Origin: Bacteroidetes bacterium UBA1947
Lineage (GTDB): Bacteria; Bacteroidota; Bacteroidia; Chitinophagales; Chitinophagaceae
DNA length: 64,000 nt
Assembly (NCBI GenBank): GCA_002336915.1
Contig: DDET01000021.1
Location: 1 to 64,000, forward strand
Direction of reading: 5' to 3'
Every line of letters starts with the position of its first letter. Position 1 is the stretch's first letter. This document shows, one piece after another, positions 34,516 through 43,950 of this stretch. Under the pieces are notes generated by a model. That model had not been told where the DNA came from. It worked only from the letters and a program-made list of their open reading frames with translations, and did no database searches. The position numbers and the translations under genes were made by a program.

Positions 34516-34640
34516 TTGGAACAAATCTTTTCATATGCTGCTTTGTGCATAACATGTGTATTTCATTTAACATTAACGCCGGGCTAATGTTGCCATAACA
34601 ATAATGTGAGTATCTTTAGTAATACTAAATATATATTCAC

Positions 34641-35114
34641 ATGTTATGGAGAACCTTTAGTGGAGAACCACTGCGGACACCCGTGAAACAGGCTGTGGAA
34701 GATGCTATAATAAGAGAGACCGGCAAGGGCTATCATCTTAAAGTATGCATCGGTACAGACTCACAGGTGCGCGGTGGCGAAACGGAATTCGCCACCGTTA
34801 TTGTTTTCCTGCGGGAAAAGCAGGGTGGCTTTATGTACATCTGCAATGATCGGACAAAGCAGCCTTACACGATCAAAGAGCGCATGCTGGTAGAGGTGGC
34901 CCGCAGCATTGAAATAGCATACGAGTTGTGCGACCTCTTCAACAAATACGATGTGGACATGGAAGTGCATGCCGACATCAATACAAATCCCAGCTTTAAG
35001 AGTAACGAGGCCCTGCGCGAGGCCATGGGCTATATACTGGGTATGGGCTTTGCCTTCAAGGCCAAACCCGAGGCCTTTGCCAGCAGCTGCTGCGCCGATA
35101 AGGTTTGTAATTAA
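34641..35114 (+). CDS. Ribonuclease H-like YkuK family protein (DUF458)
   Basis: 157 aa, no signal peptide. The sequence LKVCIGTDSQVRGGETEFAT, the central KERMLVEVARSIEIAYELCD and VDMEVHADINTNPSFKSNEA fit the YkuK/DUF458 family, an RNase H-like fold in which the spaced acidic residues (GTDSQ, VHADIN) could be the catalytic set. Cellular role is not established. Confidence 0.85.
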   Translation: MLWRTFSGEPLRTPVKQAVEDAIIRETGKGYHLKVCIGTDSQVRGGETEFATVIVFLREKQGGFMYICNDRTKQPYTIKERMLVEVARSIEIAYELCDLFNKYDVDMEVHADINTNPSFKSNEALREAMGYILGMGFAFKAKPEAFASSCCADKVCN

Positions 35115-35347
35115 CGAGCCGATTTCCCCCCTCAAAAGGATGGCAAAAACCATCTTTAACAATAACTGCTCCCCCAATTTTCCGTCTCCTGTTGCATTTT
35201 TTCCTGTTTTAGTGGCAGGATATAGGTTTTTTAATATGTTTTCTTTAACTTACTGGTGATTTTTAAGGCAGGGATACAACCTTCGCTGGTTTATTGCTGT
35301 CTATATAAATGAAAGAAGACAACACACTCGTAACATTTGTATACCAC

Positions 35348-38300
35348 ATGAAGCAACGTTACTTATTATTATGTAGTCTGTTACTGCTATTGCCCTTGAT
35401 CGTGGTTGCAGGACCAGCTACCCCTATACATTTTATTAAGAATGAGGGACAATGGGGTTCGTCATTTGATTATAAAGCCGAGACGGGCAGGGGCGACATA
35501 TACCTGTTGCCAAATGAATTCGTATATGTGATAGGCGATTATGCCAATGTAGATAAGATCGAAGCTTATCATCACGGAACCGTACATACGCCCCAGGTGC
35601 TGAAATTTCATGAATACAGGATGATATTCGAAGGTGCAAACAAAGTTGAGATAGCAGGCAGTAAAAAGCAAAACACTTATTACAACTATTTTTTAGGCAG
35701 TGACTCTGCTAAATGGAAAACCGGCATACATCCTTACCTGGCCTTGGATTATAAAGGGCTGTACAATGGCATAGACATGCACGTTTCTTCGGAAGAGAGC
35801 TCAATTAAGTATGAATTTATAGTAGCCCCCGGCGCAGACGTTACCCAGGTGAAAATGCGTTATGACGGTGCTAATGGCCTTAGCGTTGACAAGAACGGAA
35901 CGCTCATTATTAAAACATCGGTTGGCGATGCAATGGAAATTAAACCATTTGCTTATCAATACATAAATGGCGAACGCAAAGAAGTACCCTGCAAGTACAA
36001 TCTGAAAGGCAATCATGTCACCTACAAATTTGCAAAAGGCTACGATGCATCCACTGCTTTGGTCATAGATCCCACTGTTGTCTTTGCAACATTTACCGGC
36101 TCCACTGCCGATAATTTTGGTTATACCGCTACCTATGATGAGCATGGCAATTTTTATGCGGGAGGCTTAGTGAGCGGTATTATCGGCGACACGACGTTCC
36201 CGGTGACGCCCGGGGCTTTCCAGGATACTTTTGGCGGCGGCACTACCAGTACGGGCATACACTATGCCAGTGATATGGGTATAATGAAATTCTCTGCTGA
36301 TGGTACAAATCGCATTTGGGCAACCTATATAGGAGGCAGCGATAATGATCAGCCTCACAGTATGATAGTGGACGCCAATGACAACCTCATTATTGCCGGC
36401 CGCACGTATTCCGCCAACTATCCTGTAACGGCGGGCTGCTATGACGGAACATACAACGGGGGGGCTGATATCGTAGTAACAAAACTCAACAGCACGGCCA
36501 CTGCATTAATAGGCTCTACTTTTATAGGCGGCGCAGGTGATGACGCAGTGAATTATAACGGTGCTGAAGATACGGTTGGTTTCTTAAAATACAATTATGG
36601 CGATGATGCACGAAGTGAGGTGATCATAGACAAAGCAGCAAACGTTTATGTAACAGCCTCTACAAAGTCTGCTAATTTCCCTGTTACGGGCAATGCAGCG
36701 CAATCTGTATTGAAAGGCCTTCAAGATGCGGTAGTTTTTAAAATGAACCCAAATCTTACCGGCCTTACCTGGAGTACATTTTTGGGTGGTAATACTGAAG
36801 ATGCAGGTTATGTCTTAACACTTGACACGGGACAGACGCATTTATATGTTGGCGGCGGCACTAATAGTTCCGACTTTCCCTTTTTGCCAGGCGCATTACA
36901 CAGTAGTTATCAGGGCGGAGTGGCAGATGGTTTTATCGTAAGATTTTTAAATGGCGGCGCGTACACCCTGCAAAAATCCACCGCCATAGGCACGGCAAAT
37001 TACGACCAGGTATATGGCCTGCAAATTGACGCAAACAACGGAATATACGCAGAGGGGCAATCTTTAGGTGGCCAGTTCCCGGTGACCGCGGGCGTTTACT
37101 CTAATCCAAATTCAAGCCAATTCATTATCAAACTGGACTCTAATCTTGGCACGAATATATTTTCAACCGTATATGGAAGTGGTGACCCTGCGCATACCAA
37201 TATCTCACCTGTAGCCTTCCTTGTTGATACCTGCGAAAATATTTACATTTCCGGTTGGGGCGGTACGGTAATTACGGGCATGCTTCCCTCGGTAGGTACC
37301 ACCTTTAACATGCCGATTACGCCCGATGCAGCACAGTCCACTACGGATGGCAAAGACTTTTACTTTATCGTATTGAGTAAGAATGCTTTGGGCCTGATGT
37401 ACGGCACATTCATGGGCTCTATCAATACTCCTGTGGGTGAGCACGTTGATGGCGGCACCAGCCGTTTTGACAGGAATGGTGTAGTGTACCAGGCAATATG
37501 CGGTGCTTGTGGCCATGGCAATTTCCCCACACAGCCGCCCAATGTTTGGAGCTTGCAGGACAGCAGTTTCAACTGCAATGAGATCGCTTTGAAAATAGCC
37601 TTCCATTTTGGACCAGTTGTGGCTACCGCAAGTATTACCGGTGACACGTCGGGATGTGCGCCGTTCACAGCACAGTTCAACAACACATCTACTAACGGCG
37701 CTAATTACACATGGGATTTTGGTGATGGCTCACCTGTCAGTACAGCATTTAATCCTGGCCCTCACACTTACACCACCCCCGGCATTTATACCGTGCAGCT
37801 GGTCGTAACTAATGCCAACGCCTGCAATAAAACCATAGATTCAACAACGATGACAGTAAAAGTGGATTCAGGTGAAATAAAGGCGGATTTTACTTTCCAG
37901 CTTACTGATACCTGCGATCCGTTCTCCGCAACTTTTTTGAATACCTCACAATATAATACCATACCCAACTCACAAAGCTGGACCAAATTCCTGTGGCATT
38001 TCAGCGACGGGTTTGACTTCAATGGTACCACACCACCGGCGCATGACTTCCCTGATACAGGCACTTATACTGTAACACTCGTGATGATAGACACTACAGC
38101 CTGTAACAATCCCGATTCGGTAACGAAGACCATACACTTTGCCAAAACTCTTGTATCTGTTGATATAGCCATGCCCGATTCGCTCTGTCTAGGCTCTGCG
38201 ATACAGTTCAACGGAACAGCTGTGAATGGTGTGACCTGGTTATGGACATTTGGCGATGGCGATTCGGCAAACATTGCTTCTCCGTATCATACATACGATA

Positions 38301-38908
38301 GCACAGGCACCTACCTGGTAACCGTGATCGCTTACAACCCCGCAGCCTGTAATTATTCCGATACAGCTACCAAGGCCATCAAGATAAAGGCTCACGCCAT
38401 CGCTGATTTCAGCTATTCACCTTCTATACCCGTTCCTAACGCGCCCATCACGTTTACGAACCATTCGCTTAACGCGTCAATATACCAATGGGGTTTTGGC
38501 GATGGTGCAGGCAGCCAGGAAGAAAATCCGGTACATATGTACCGCAAGACCGGCTACTATGATGTGTGCCTGGAAGCTAACAATACGGACAACTGCCCGG
38601 ATACAATTTGCAAGAAAATATACTCAGACATTCGCCCGCTCATAGATGTACCAAATGCCTTTAGCCCGAACGGCGATTTCTTTAATGATATACTGTATGC
38701 ACGCGGTGCTGCAGTAGAAAAAATGGACCTGCGGATATGGAACCGCTGGGGTGAGCTGGTATTTGAATCAACTTCGCTTGACCACGGCTGGGATGGCACT
38801 TACAAAGGCAAGCCACAGGAAATGGATGCCTATGCATTTGTGCTCACAGCAACATTCATTGATGGAACAACATTTGAAAAACAAGGAAATATAACCTTAC
38901 TCCGATAA
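35348..38908 (+). CDS. PKD/SBBP-repeat surface adhesin with T9SS type B tail
   Basis: 1186 aa. Signal peptide MKQRYLLLCSLLLLLPLIVV, an N-terminal domain that starts FIKNEGQWGSSFDYKAETG (DUF7948-like), then SBBP-type beta-propeller repeats at about 260-720 (WATYIGGSDNDQPHSMIVDA, STFLGGNTEDAGYVLTLDTG), three to four PKD domains at about 760-1090 (YTWDFGDGSP, WTFGDGDSAN, YQWGFGDGAGS), and a gliding-associated C-terminal domain (VPNAFSPNGDFFNDILYARG ... IWNRWGELVFESTSLDHGWD). The tail marks type B T9SS cargo, which usually needs a PorP/SprF partner; one lies 9 bp downstream. The ATG at 35348 starts the signal peptide. Confidence 0.9.
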   Translation: MKQRYLLLCSLLLLLPLIVVAGPATPIHFIKNEGQWGSSFDYKAETGRGDIYLLPNEFVYVIGDYANVDKIEAYHHGTVHTPQVLKFHEYRMIFEGANKVEIAGSKKQNTYYNYFLGSDSAKWKTGIHPYLALDYKGLYNGIDMHVSSEESSIKYEFIVAPGADVTQVKMRYDGANGLSVDKNGTLIIKTSVGDAMEIKPFAYQYINGERKEVPCKYNLKGNHVTYKFAKGYDASTALVIDPTVVFATFTGSTADNFGYTATYDEHGNFYAGGLVSGIIGDTTFPVTPGAFQDTFGGGTTSTGIHYASDMGIMKFSADGTNRIWATYIGGSDNDQPHSMIVDANDNLIIAGRTYSANYPVTAGCYDGTYNGGADIVVTKLNSTATALIGSTFIGGAGDDAVNYNGAEDTVGFLKYNYGDDARSEVIIDKAANVYVTASTKSANFPVTGNAAQSVLKGLQDAVVFKMNPNLTGLTWSTFLGGNTEDAGYVLTLDTGQTHLYVGGGTNSSDFPFLPGALHSSYQGGVADGFIVRFLNGGAYTLQKSTAIGTANYDQVYGLQIDANNGIYAEGQSLGGQFPVTAGVYSNPNSSQFIIKLDSNLGTNIFSTVYGSGDPAHTNISPVAFLVDTCENIYISGWGGTVITGMLPSVGTTFNMPITPDAAQSTTDGKDFYFIVLSKNALGLMYGTFMGSINTPVGEHVDGGTSRFDRNGVVYQAICGACGHGNFPTQPPNVWSLQDSSFNCNEIALKIAFHFGPVVATASITGDTSGCAPFTAQFNNTSTNGANYTWDFGDGSPVSTAFNPGPHTYTTPGIYTVQLVVTNANACNKTIDSTTMTVKVDSGEIKADFTFQLTDTCDPFSATFLNTSQYNTIPNSQSWTKFLWHFSDGFDFNGTTPPAHDFPDTGTYTVTLVMIDTTACNNPDSVTKTIHFAKTLVSVDIAMPDSLCLGSAIQFNGTAVNGVTWLWTFGDGDSANIASPYHTYDSTGTYLVTVIAYNPAACNYSDTATKAIKIKAHAIADFSYSPSIPVPNAPITFTNHSLNASIYQWGFGDGAGSQEENPVHMYRKTGYYDVCLEANNTDNCPDTICKKIYSDIRPLIDVPNAFSPNGDFFNDILYARGAAVEKMDLRIWNRWGELVFESTSLDHGWDGTYKGKPQEMDAYAFVLTATFIDGTTFEKQGNITLLR

Positions 38909-38917
38909 ATTAGACGT

Positions 38918-39955
38918 ATGAAAAAAACATCCTTACCTAAGCTTATTGCGGCATTTGTACTTGCTGCATGCTTTACCACCGAGAAAGCCAATGCGCAAAG
39001 CATGCACTTTTCGCAGTATTACAATGCCCCTATGCTGCTGAACCCTGCAAACACAGCTTTGTTGCCTGATAACGACTACCGTGTAGGTGCTAACTACAGG
39101 CAGCAATGGGCCAGCGTACCCGTTCCTTACAAAACCTTTTCAGCCTATGGCGACCTTGAAGCATTCAGGGGCGAATCAGGGACCAACTGGATGGGAATAG
39201 GCGCTGCTATGTTTACCGACAAAGCAGGCGACGGCGATCTTGCTTTGACACGGGCTGAGGCCTTCCTCTCTTACCACCTTATGATGGGAGAGCAGTTCAT
39301 GGTCTCGGCAGGGGCATCAGCTGCTTACGTGCAGCGCAGCGTTAACTACGACAAACTGACCTTTGATTCGCAGTGGGATGGCTTTGGTTTCAATTACCAA
39401 TTGCCTACCAACGAAAAAAGAGGCATCATAAAGACCAATTACATGGACGTGGCGGCCGGTGTCAACCTGGCTTACCTGCCCGGTGATAACGTTTACGCTA
39501 AACTGGGTTTTGGTATTGCCAATATCAACCAGCCTAAGCAATCTTTCTACGGCCAGGACGTAAAAATAGCCATGCGCCCGACAGCAAATCTTGATGTGCT
39601 TTGGCGCCTCAGTAAAACAGTTATCCTGAACCCCTCGGTGTATTATACTACACAGCAGGGTGCTTACGAAGCACTGTACGGAACGCTGTTCCGGATCAAC
39701 ATCACTCCTGAGAAGGAAGGATACGGTGCTAACCAACTGATCCTGGGTGGCTATCATCGCATTGGCGATGCAGCAGTAGGCGTTGTAGGTTTTGAATTTG
39801 TAGGCATACAGATGATCGCCAGCTATGACTATACCATATCTTCATTGGGTAATTACAACAAGGGTAAAGGTGCGCTCGAGTTCTCCCTGGTATATGTAGG
39901 ATCATATGACAGGAGCAACCGCGGACGCAGCAATATTCACTGCCCGAGGTTTTAA
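38918..39955 (+). CDS. PorP/SprF family T9SS outer-membrane protein
   Basis: 345 aa. Signal peptide ending KANAQ, then the PorP/SprF start SMHFSQYYNAPMLLNPANTA and regular barrel strands through to GALEFSLVYVGSYDR. In Flavobacterium SprF is needed for export or attachment of the adhesin SprB, and proteins with type B tails are typically paired with one of these. It follows the PKD adhesin by 9 bp, so the two probably form a cargo-partner unit. Confidence 0.92.
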   Translation: MKKTSLPKLIAAFVLAACFTTEKANAQSMHFSQYYNAPMLLNPANTALLPDNDYRVGANYRQQWASVPVPYKTFSAYGDLEAFRGESGTNWMGIGAAMFTDKAGDGDLALTRAEAFLSYHLMMGEQFMVSAGASAAYVQRSVNYDKLTFDSQWDGFGFNYQLPTNEKRGIIKTNYMDVAAGVNLAYLPGDNVYAKLGFGIANINQPKQSFYGQDVKIAMRPTANLDVLWRLSKTVILNPSVYYTTQQGAYEALYGTLFRINITPEKEGYGANQLILGGYHRIGDAAVGVVGFEFVGIQMIASYDYTISSLGNYNKGKGALEFSLVYVGSYDRSNRGRSNIHCPRF

Positions 39956-39965
39956 CAAAACATTA

Positions 39966-39997
39966 TTCGTAATGCAAATTTGCCGGCATTACTTTTG
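39966..39997 (+). promoter_or_regulatory. Putative promoter of the response regulator
   Basis: TACTTTTG at 39990-39997 matches TAnnTTTG, 29 bp before the ATG; TTCG at 39966 is a weak -33 candidate with a 20-bp spacer. Confidence 0.45.
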
Positions 39998-40026
39998 ACA
40001 CCATTACAACACACACCAAAACTAGA

Positions 40027-40728
40027 ATGGAAAAAGAAAAAAATAAAGTACTGCTTGTAGAGGACGATACCAACTTCGGACAAGTATTGAAGAATTACCT
40101 GGAATTGAATGACTTCGTAGTAGAGCTGGCACGTGATGGTATTTTAGGACTGGCAGCTTTCCGTCGGGAAAAATTTGATGTATGCCTCCTGGATGTGATG
40201 ATGCCCAATATGGACGGATTTACACTGGCTGAAGAAATAAGGAACGTGGACCCGGATGTGCCGCTTTTCTTCCTCTCTGCCAAAAGCATGAAAGAGGACA
40301 TACTTACAGGTTACAAACTGGGTGCTGATGACTATATCACCAAACCTTTTGACAGCGAAATATTACTGCAAAAAATAAAAGCCATACTGAAACGCAACCA
40401 GGAACTGCAGGAAAAACAGCATTCACAGGTCGAGTTCACGATAGGCAGCTACCAGTTCAACAGCAAACTGCGCACACTTGCCCATAATGGCGAGACGCAT
40501 ACGCTCTCTCCAAAAGAGAATGAATTGCTGCTGATGCTTGCAGAATACAAAAACGACCTCCTTCCCCGCGATGCAGCCTTAAAGCGCATATGGGGTAGTG
40601 ATACTTACTTCAACGGCCGCAGCATGGATGTGTACATAGCTAAGCTGCGCAAATACCTGAAAGACGACAGCAGCGTGGAAATAGTAAACATCCACGGTAA
40701 TGGCTTCAGGCTGGTGATACCGGAATAA
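40027..40728 (+). CDS. OmpR/RprY-type response regulator
   Basis: 233 aa. Receiver domain (about 8-120) with the acidic pocket VEDD, phospho-acceptor Asp 56 in CLLDVMMPNMDG, and the conserved Thr/Lys region (FLSAKS, DDYITKPF). The C-terminal winged helix (about 133-232, SPKENELLLMLAEYKNDLLP ... SMDVYIAKLRKYLKDD) is of the OmpR/PhoB kind. The sequence closely follows RprY of Bacteroides (KEDILTGYKLGADDYITKPF). No kinase is adjacent; the kinase at 27641 is the nearest candidate. Confidence 0.93.
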   Translation: MEKEKNKVLLVEDDTNFGQVLKNYLELNDFVVELARDGILGLAAFRREKFDVCLLDVMMPNMDGFTLAEEIRNVDPDVPLFFLSAKSMKEDILTGYKLGADDYITKPFDSEILLQKIKAILKRNQELQEKQHSQVEFTIGSYQFNSKLRTLAHNGETHTLSPKENELLLMLAEYKNDLLPRDAALKRIWGSDTYFNGRSMDVYIAKLRKYLKDDSSVEIVNIHGNGFRLVIPE

Positions 40729-40752
40729 ACATATTTTTATAAAAGTAAAAAC

Positions 40753-40780
40753 CGGCAGGTGTACAACCTGCCGCTTTTTT
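40753..40780. terminator. Bidirectional terminator
   Basis: CGGCAGGT / ACCTGCCG stem with loop GTACA and a T tract on the plus strand, between the convergent regulator and lipoprotein genes. Confidence 0.8.
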
Positions 40781-40800
40781 ATGCCTTGTACTATCAATAT

Positions 40801-41652
40801 TTATTTCATCGGCTCCTGCGCTGCAAGGTTAAAGCTGCGCATTGTCTGGGTGTTTGGCCCTTCCAGTTGTTTGCCATCTTTATCAAACAGGGTGAGTATT
40901 ATGCTGGCCTTTCCTGTGCCAAGGTTGTGCAGGAAGTTTGACTTCCATTCCGTGATAGTCAGCGCGGTATCGCGGCCGCTTTCGGTGTGTATCTGGGCCT
41001 TCACCTTATAACCATCGGGGGCAAGTGTTGCATTCCATACATAGAAATCGAACAAAACGTTCGCAGTATCCTTACCTATGTAGTCTCCCTTAGGGCGGCT
41101 GTAGAATACCATAGGTGTTTTAGGGTCTTCCAGCTTTTTAATATTGCCTTTCTCATCTATCATAAAGTGGTACAGTATCGCAGCGCCCTTGTTCTTCAAT
41201 GACTCGTGGTAGGAGCGCGACAGGAATGCCATCAGCCAATGCTCTGTATTCTTGCCCAGTGTTTCAGTATCGGCGGGCATGTAGAGGGCTTTGTACGGTT
41301 TGTTATCCAGTATGAAATGTATGTGTTGGCCTTTATCTGAGTTGTTACAAAGTTTGCTGCCCGCATCACCTGTTTGCTGTTTCAGTTCATAGTTCTTCAC
41401 ATTGAAGCTGAACATCACTTTCACAGAATCGTTAGCACCTTTCTCAGCCTTTACCGATGCCACAGATAGCTGTGCATCCTGGAATTCAGGCGAGGTGCCA
41501 ACCGGCGTTATGGAAATAGGCGCAAGCGGTACAGCAGCAGCGGCTGTATCTTTGGTTTCTCCCTTGTCATCGCTGCCATTGTTGCTGCAGGATGCTGTAA
41601 AAAGTACGGACGCACAAAGCGCTATTGCGGTGAGCTTTGAATATGTTGTCAT
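40801..41652 (-). CDS. Lipoprotein of unknown function
   Basis: 283 aa from the ATG at 41652; an alternative TTG three codons upstream is less likely. Lipobox FTASC (Cys 22), then an acidic/Ala-rich linker (SNNGSDDKGETKDTAAAAVP) and a domain with KLCNNSDKGQHIHFILDNKP, HWLMAFLSRSYHESLKNKGA and DVLFDFYVWNATLAPDGYKV-like text. The HIHFILDNKPY part resembles copper- or ligand-binding beta-sandwiches, but I do not recognise the family. Confidence 0.75.
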   Translation of the reverse strand: MTTYSKLTAIALCASVLFTASCSNNGSDDKGETKDTAAAAVPLAPISITPVGTSPEFQDAQLSVASVKAEKGANDSVKVMFSFNVKNYELKQQTGDAGSKLCNNSDKGQHIHFILDNKPYKALYMPADTETLGKNTEHWLMAFLSRSYHESLKNKGAAILYHFMIDEKGNIKKLEDPKTPMVFYSRPKGDYIGKDTANVLFDFYVWNATLAPDGYKVKAQIHTESGRDTALTITEWKSNFLHNLGTGKASIILTLFDKDGKQLEGPNTQTMRSFNLAAQEPMK

Positions 41653-41668
41653 AGATAGCAATTTTAAT

Positions 41669-41676
41669 CAAAGCTA
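41669..41676 (-). promoter_or_regulatory. Putative -7 box of the lipoprotein gene
   Basis: TAGCTTTG on the minus strand lies 16 bp before the ATG at 41652 and fits TAnnTTTG. Confidence 0.4.
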
Positions 41677-41759
41677 CTGCTTATCGATAAAAAACAGAAG
41701 AACTTTGTGTCTTTGGGTCTTTGCCCTTAAATTACATTTACATAACCAAAACTTAACTT

Positions 41760-42956
41760 ATGCCGGGCTATGAACTATTTGGCGATGCTGAACGCAAAGA
41801 AGTGAACGATGTACTGCAAACAGGCATCATCCCACGGTATGGTTTTGAGGCTGCGCGCAAGGGTGTTTGGAAAGCTGCGGAGCTGGAAGAGGCCATCTGC
41901 AAAACATTCGGTTGCAAATATGCATTGCTTACCACCAGTGGCACTACCGCGCTAACAACTGCGCTGGCTGCACTGGGCATTGGCGCAGGCGATGAGGTGA
42001 TCATACCTACTTTCTGTTTCGTGTCCAATTTCGAGGCCATAGTGGGCGTGGGCGCTATACCGGTTTTTGCCGATGTAGATGAAACGCTGGGCATGAATCC
42101 TGAATCTGTTGAAAATGCCATAACAAGCCATACCAAAGCCATAATGCCGGTACATATGTGTGGCAGCATGGCGCGCATGGATGAAATAAAAGCCGTTTGC
42201 GACAAGAACAATATCTTTTTGCTCGAGGACGCGTGCCTTGCCGTTGGGGCAAGTTACAAGGGTAAAAGCGTAGGCACCATGGGCCATGCAGGAGTATACT
42301 CTTTCGACATTTCAAAGATGATAACCTGCGGTGAAGGCGGCGCGGTGATAACAAATGATGAAGATGTGTACAAACGTGCGCGCCAGTATAGCGACCATGG
42401 CCACGACCATATCAATAAGGACAGGAACATTGACCCCCATACTTATTTAGGTTACAACTACCGCATTACAGAACTGCACGCTGCCGTTGGCCTGGCACAG
42501 GTACGCAGGCTACCTGAATTCCTGGCCATACAAATACGCAATCATGATATCCTGTACAATTCAATAAAGGACATGCCCGGTATCAGTTTCCGCATCATAC
42601 CCGATCCTGATGGCCACACCGGCGCATACCTCTCTTTCTTCCTGCCCGGCGAGGAAATGGCCAAAATGGCTTACGAGGAAATGAAGGCCGCGGGCATTAA
42701 AGGGGCCCATTACTGGTATGAGAACAACTGGCATTACATCGGCAAATGGCAGCACCTGCAAAGCGGCAGCTGGATGCATAAACTCTACGAACCACAAAAA
42801 CTGGGCATTTTGCACTACAGTAACCGGGCTTTCCCTATGAGCGACGCCATAATAGGCCGCTGCCTCTCTATCGGCATCAGCCTGCTCTGGGATGAATCCG
42901 TGGCGCAAGAACTGGCCGGGAAGATCGCTACCATCCTCAAAAAATACATAGGTTAA
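41760..42956 (+). CDS. DegT/DnrJ/EryC1/StrS family aminotransferase
   Basis: 398 aa, PLP-dependent fold type I enzyme that usually transfers an amino group onto nucleotide-linked keto sugars for surface polysaccharides. The PLP lysine is K186 in YSFDISKMITCGEGG; the usual TTSGTTALTTALAAL phosphate-binding region, LEDACLAVGASYKG and YNYRITELHAAVGLAQ blocks are intact. The C-terminal half (GIKGAHYWYENNWHYIGKWQ) differs from the common perosamine and QuiN enzymes, so the sugar is not predicted. No other sugar-pathway gene is beside it. Confidence 0.9.
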   Translation: MPGYELFGDAERKEVNDVLQTGIIPRYGFEAARKGVWKAAELEEAICKTFGCKYALLTTSGTTALTTALAALGIGAGDEVIIPTFCFVSNFEAIVGVGAIPVFADVDETLGMNPESVENAITSHTKAIMPVHMCGSMARMDEIKAVCDKNNIFLLEDACLAVGASYKGKSVGTMGHAGVYSFDISKMITCGEGGAVITNDEDVYKRARQYSDHGHDHINKDRNIDPHTYLGYNYRITELHAAVGLAQVRRLPEFLAIQIRNHDILYNSIKDMPGISFRIIPDPDGHTGAYLSFFLPGEEMAKMAYEEMKAAGIKGAHYWYENNWHYIGKWQHLQSGSWMHKLYEPQKLGILHYSNRAFPMSDAIIGRCLSIGISLLWDESVAQELAGKIATILKKYIG

Positions 42957-43020
42957 AAAAGAAGATTTTTTAATACGTTTTTTAACAACTACTTTGTACT
43001 TCAGCTATTAATATTGCAAC

Positions 43021-43063
43021 TTGTATAACAAGTTTATAGCCTTATTTTTGAATCTTATTTTTG
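43021..43063 (+). promoter_or_regulatory. Promoter of the Bat-type operon with duplicated -7 box
   Basis: TTG at 43021-43023, a 19-bp spacer and TATTTTTG at 43043-43050 form a good Bacteroidota promoter. A second TATTTTTG follows at 43056-43063 within a tandem copy of CTTATTTTTGAA. The operon thus seems independent of the aminotransferase gene. Confidence 0.6.
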
Positions 43064-43073
43064 AACAGGAAAA

Positions 43074-43943
43074 ATGCTGACCACCGCCGAAATACTTAAA
43101 CGGGTAAGACGGATAGAAATAAAGACAAGAGGCCTTAGCAACCACATCTTTGCGGGCGAGTACCACTCCACTTTCAAGGGCAGGGGCATGTCCTTCAGCG
43201 AGGTAAGGGAATACACACCGGGCGATGATATACGCTCTATCGACTGGAACGTTACTGCCCGCTTTTCACACACCTATGTAAAAGTTTTTGAGGAAGAGCG
43301 TGAGCTTACGCTCATGCTGCTGGTTGATATTAGTTCCAGTTCGCTTTTTGGTACACATAAGCGCCTGAAGCGCGAGCTGATCACCGAGTTAAGTGCAGTA
43401 CTATCATTTTCTGCGGCTACCAACAATGATAAAGTGGGTGTGATATTCTTCAGCGATAAGATCGAGAAATTCATTCCGCCAAAGAAAGGCCGCAGTCATA
43501 TACTCCGAATCATCCGCGAGCTGGTAGCGCTGGAACCTGTGCAGACAGGTGGCACCCGCGTAGGCGTGGCGCTCGATTACCTGAACAATGTTTTGAAAAA
43601 ACGCACAATAGCATTCGTGCTCAGCGATTTCATCAGCGAGGCCTATGATACACCCTTGCAACTTGCAGCACGCAAGCACGACCTGGTAGGTATGCAGGTA
43701 TATGATAAGAACGATCGTGAGCTGCCTTCTGCGGGCCTGATACAGGTAGTGGATTCGGAAACAGGCGAGATGCAGTGGCTGGATACCGATGATAAGAACG
43801 TAAGAAAGAACTACACTGCGGCTTTTGAGCAGTATAAAGGATATTGCATACAGTCCTTCCGCAAAAGCGGCGCACAGCTATTGCAGCTGCGCACCGATGA
43901 GGACTATGTAAAAGCGTTACAGGGATTTTTTAAAGGAAGGTAA
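43074..43943 (+). CDS. DUF58 domain-containing protein (Bat operon)
   Basis: 289 aa. The DUF58 hallmark EYTPGDDIRSIDWNVTARFS is at about residues 43-62 and a VWA-like core follows (LTLMLLVDISSSSLFGTHKR, with a degenerate MIDAS, and IAFVLSDFISEAYDTPLQLA). Such proteins accompany MoxR ATPases in the Bat (aerotolerance) operons of Bacteroidota and may act as chaperone-like partners. No MoxR gene precedes it here. The next two genes follow at 7 bp and with a 4-bp overlap. Confidence 0.9.
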   Translation: MLTTAEILKRVRRIEIKTRGLSNHIFAGEYHSTFKGRGMSFSEVREYTPGDDIRSIDWNVTARFSHTYVKVFEEERELTLMLLVDISSSSLFGTHKRLKRELITELSAVLSFSAATNNDKVGVIFFSDKIEKFIPPKKGRSHILRIIRELVALEPVQTGGTRVGVALDYLNNVLKKRTIAFVLSDFISEAYDTPLQLAARKHDLVGMQVYDKNDRELPSAGLIQVVDSETGEMQWLDTDDKNVRKNYTAAFEQYKGYCIQSFRKSGAQLLQLRTDEDYVKALQGFFKGR

Positions 43944-43950
43944 CTTCACG

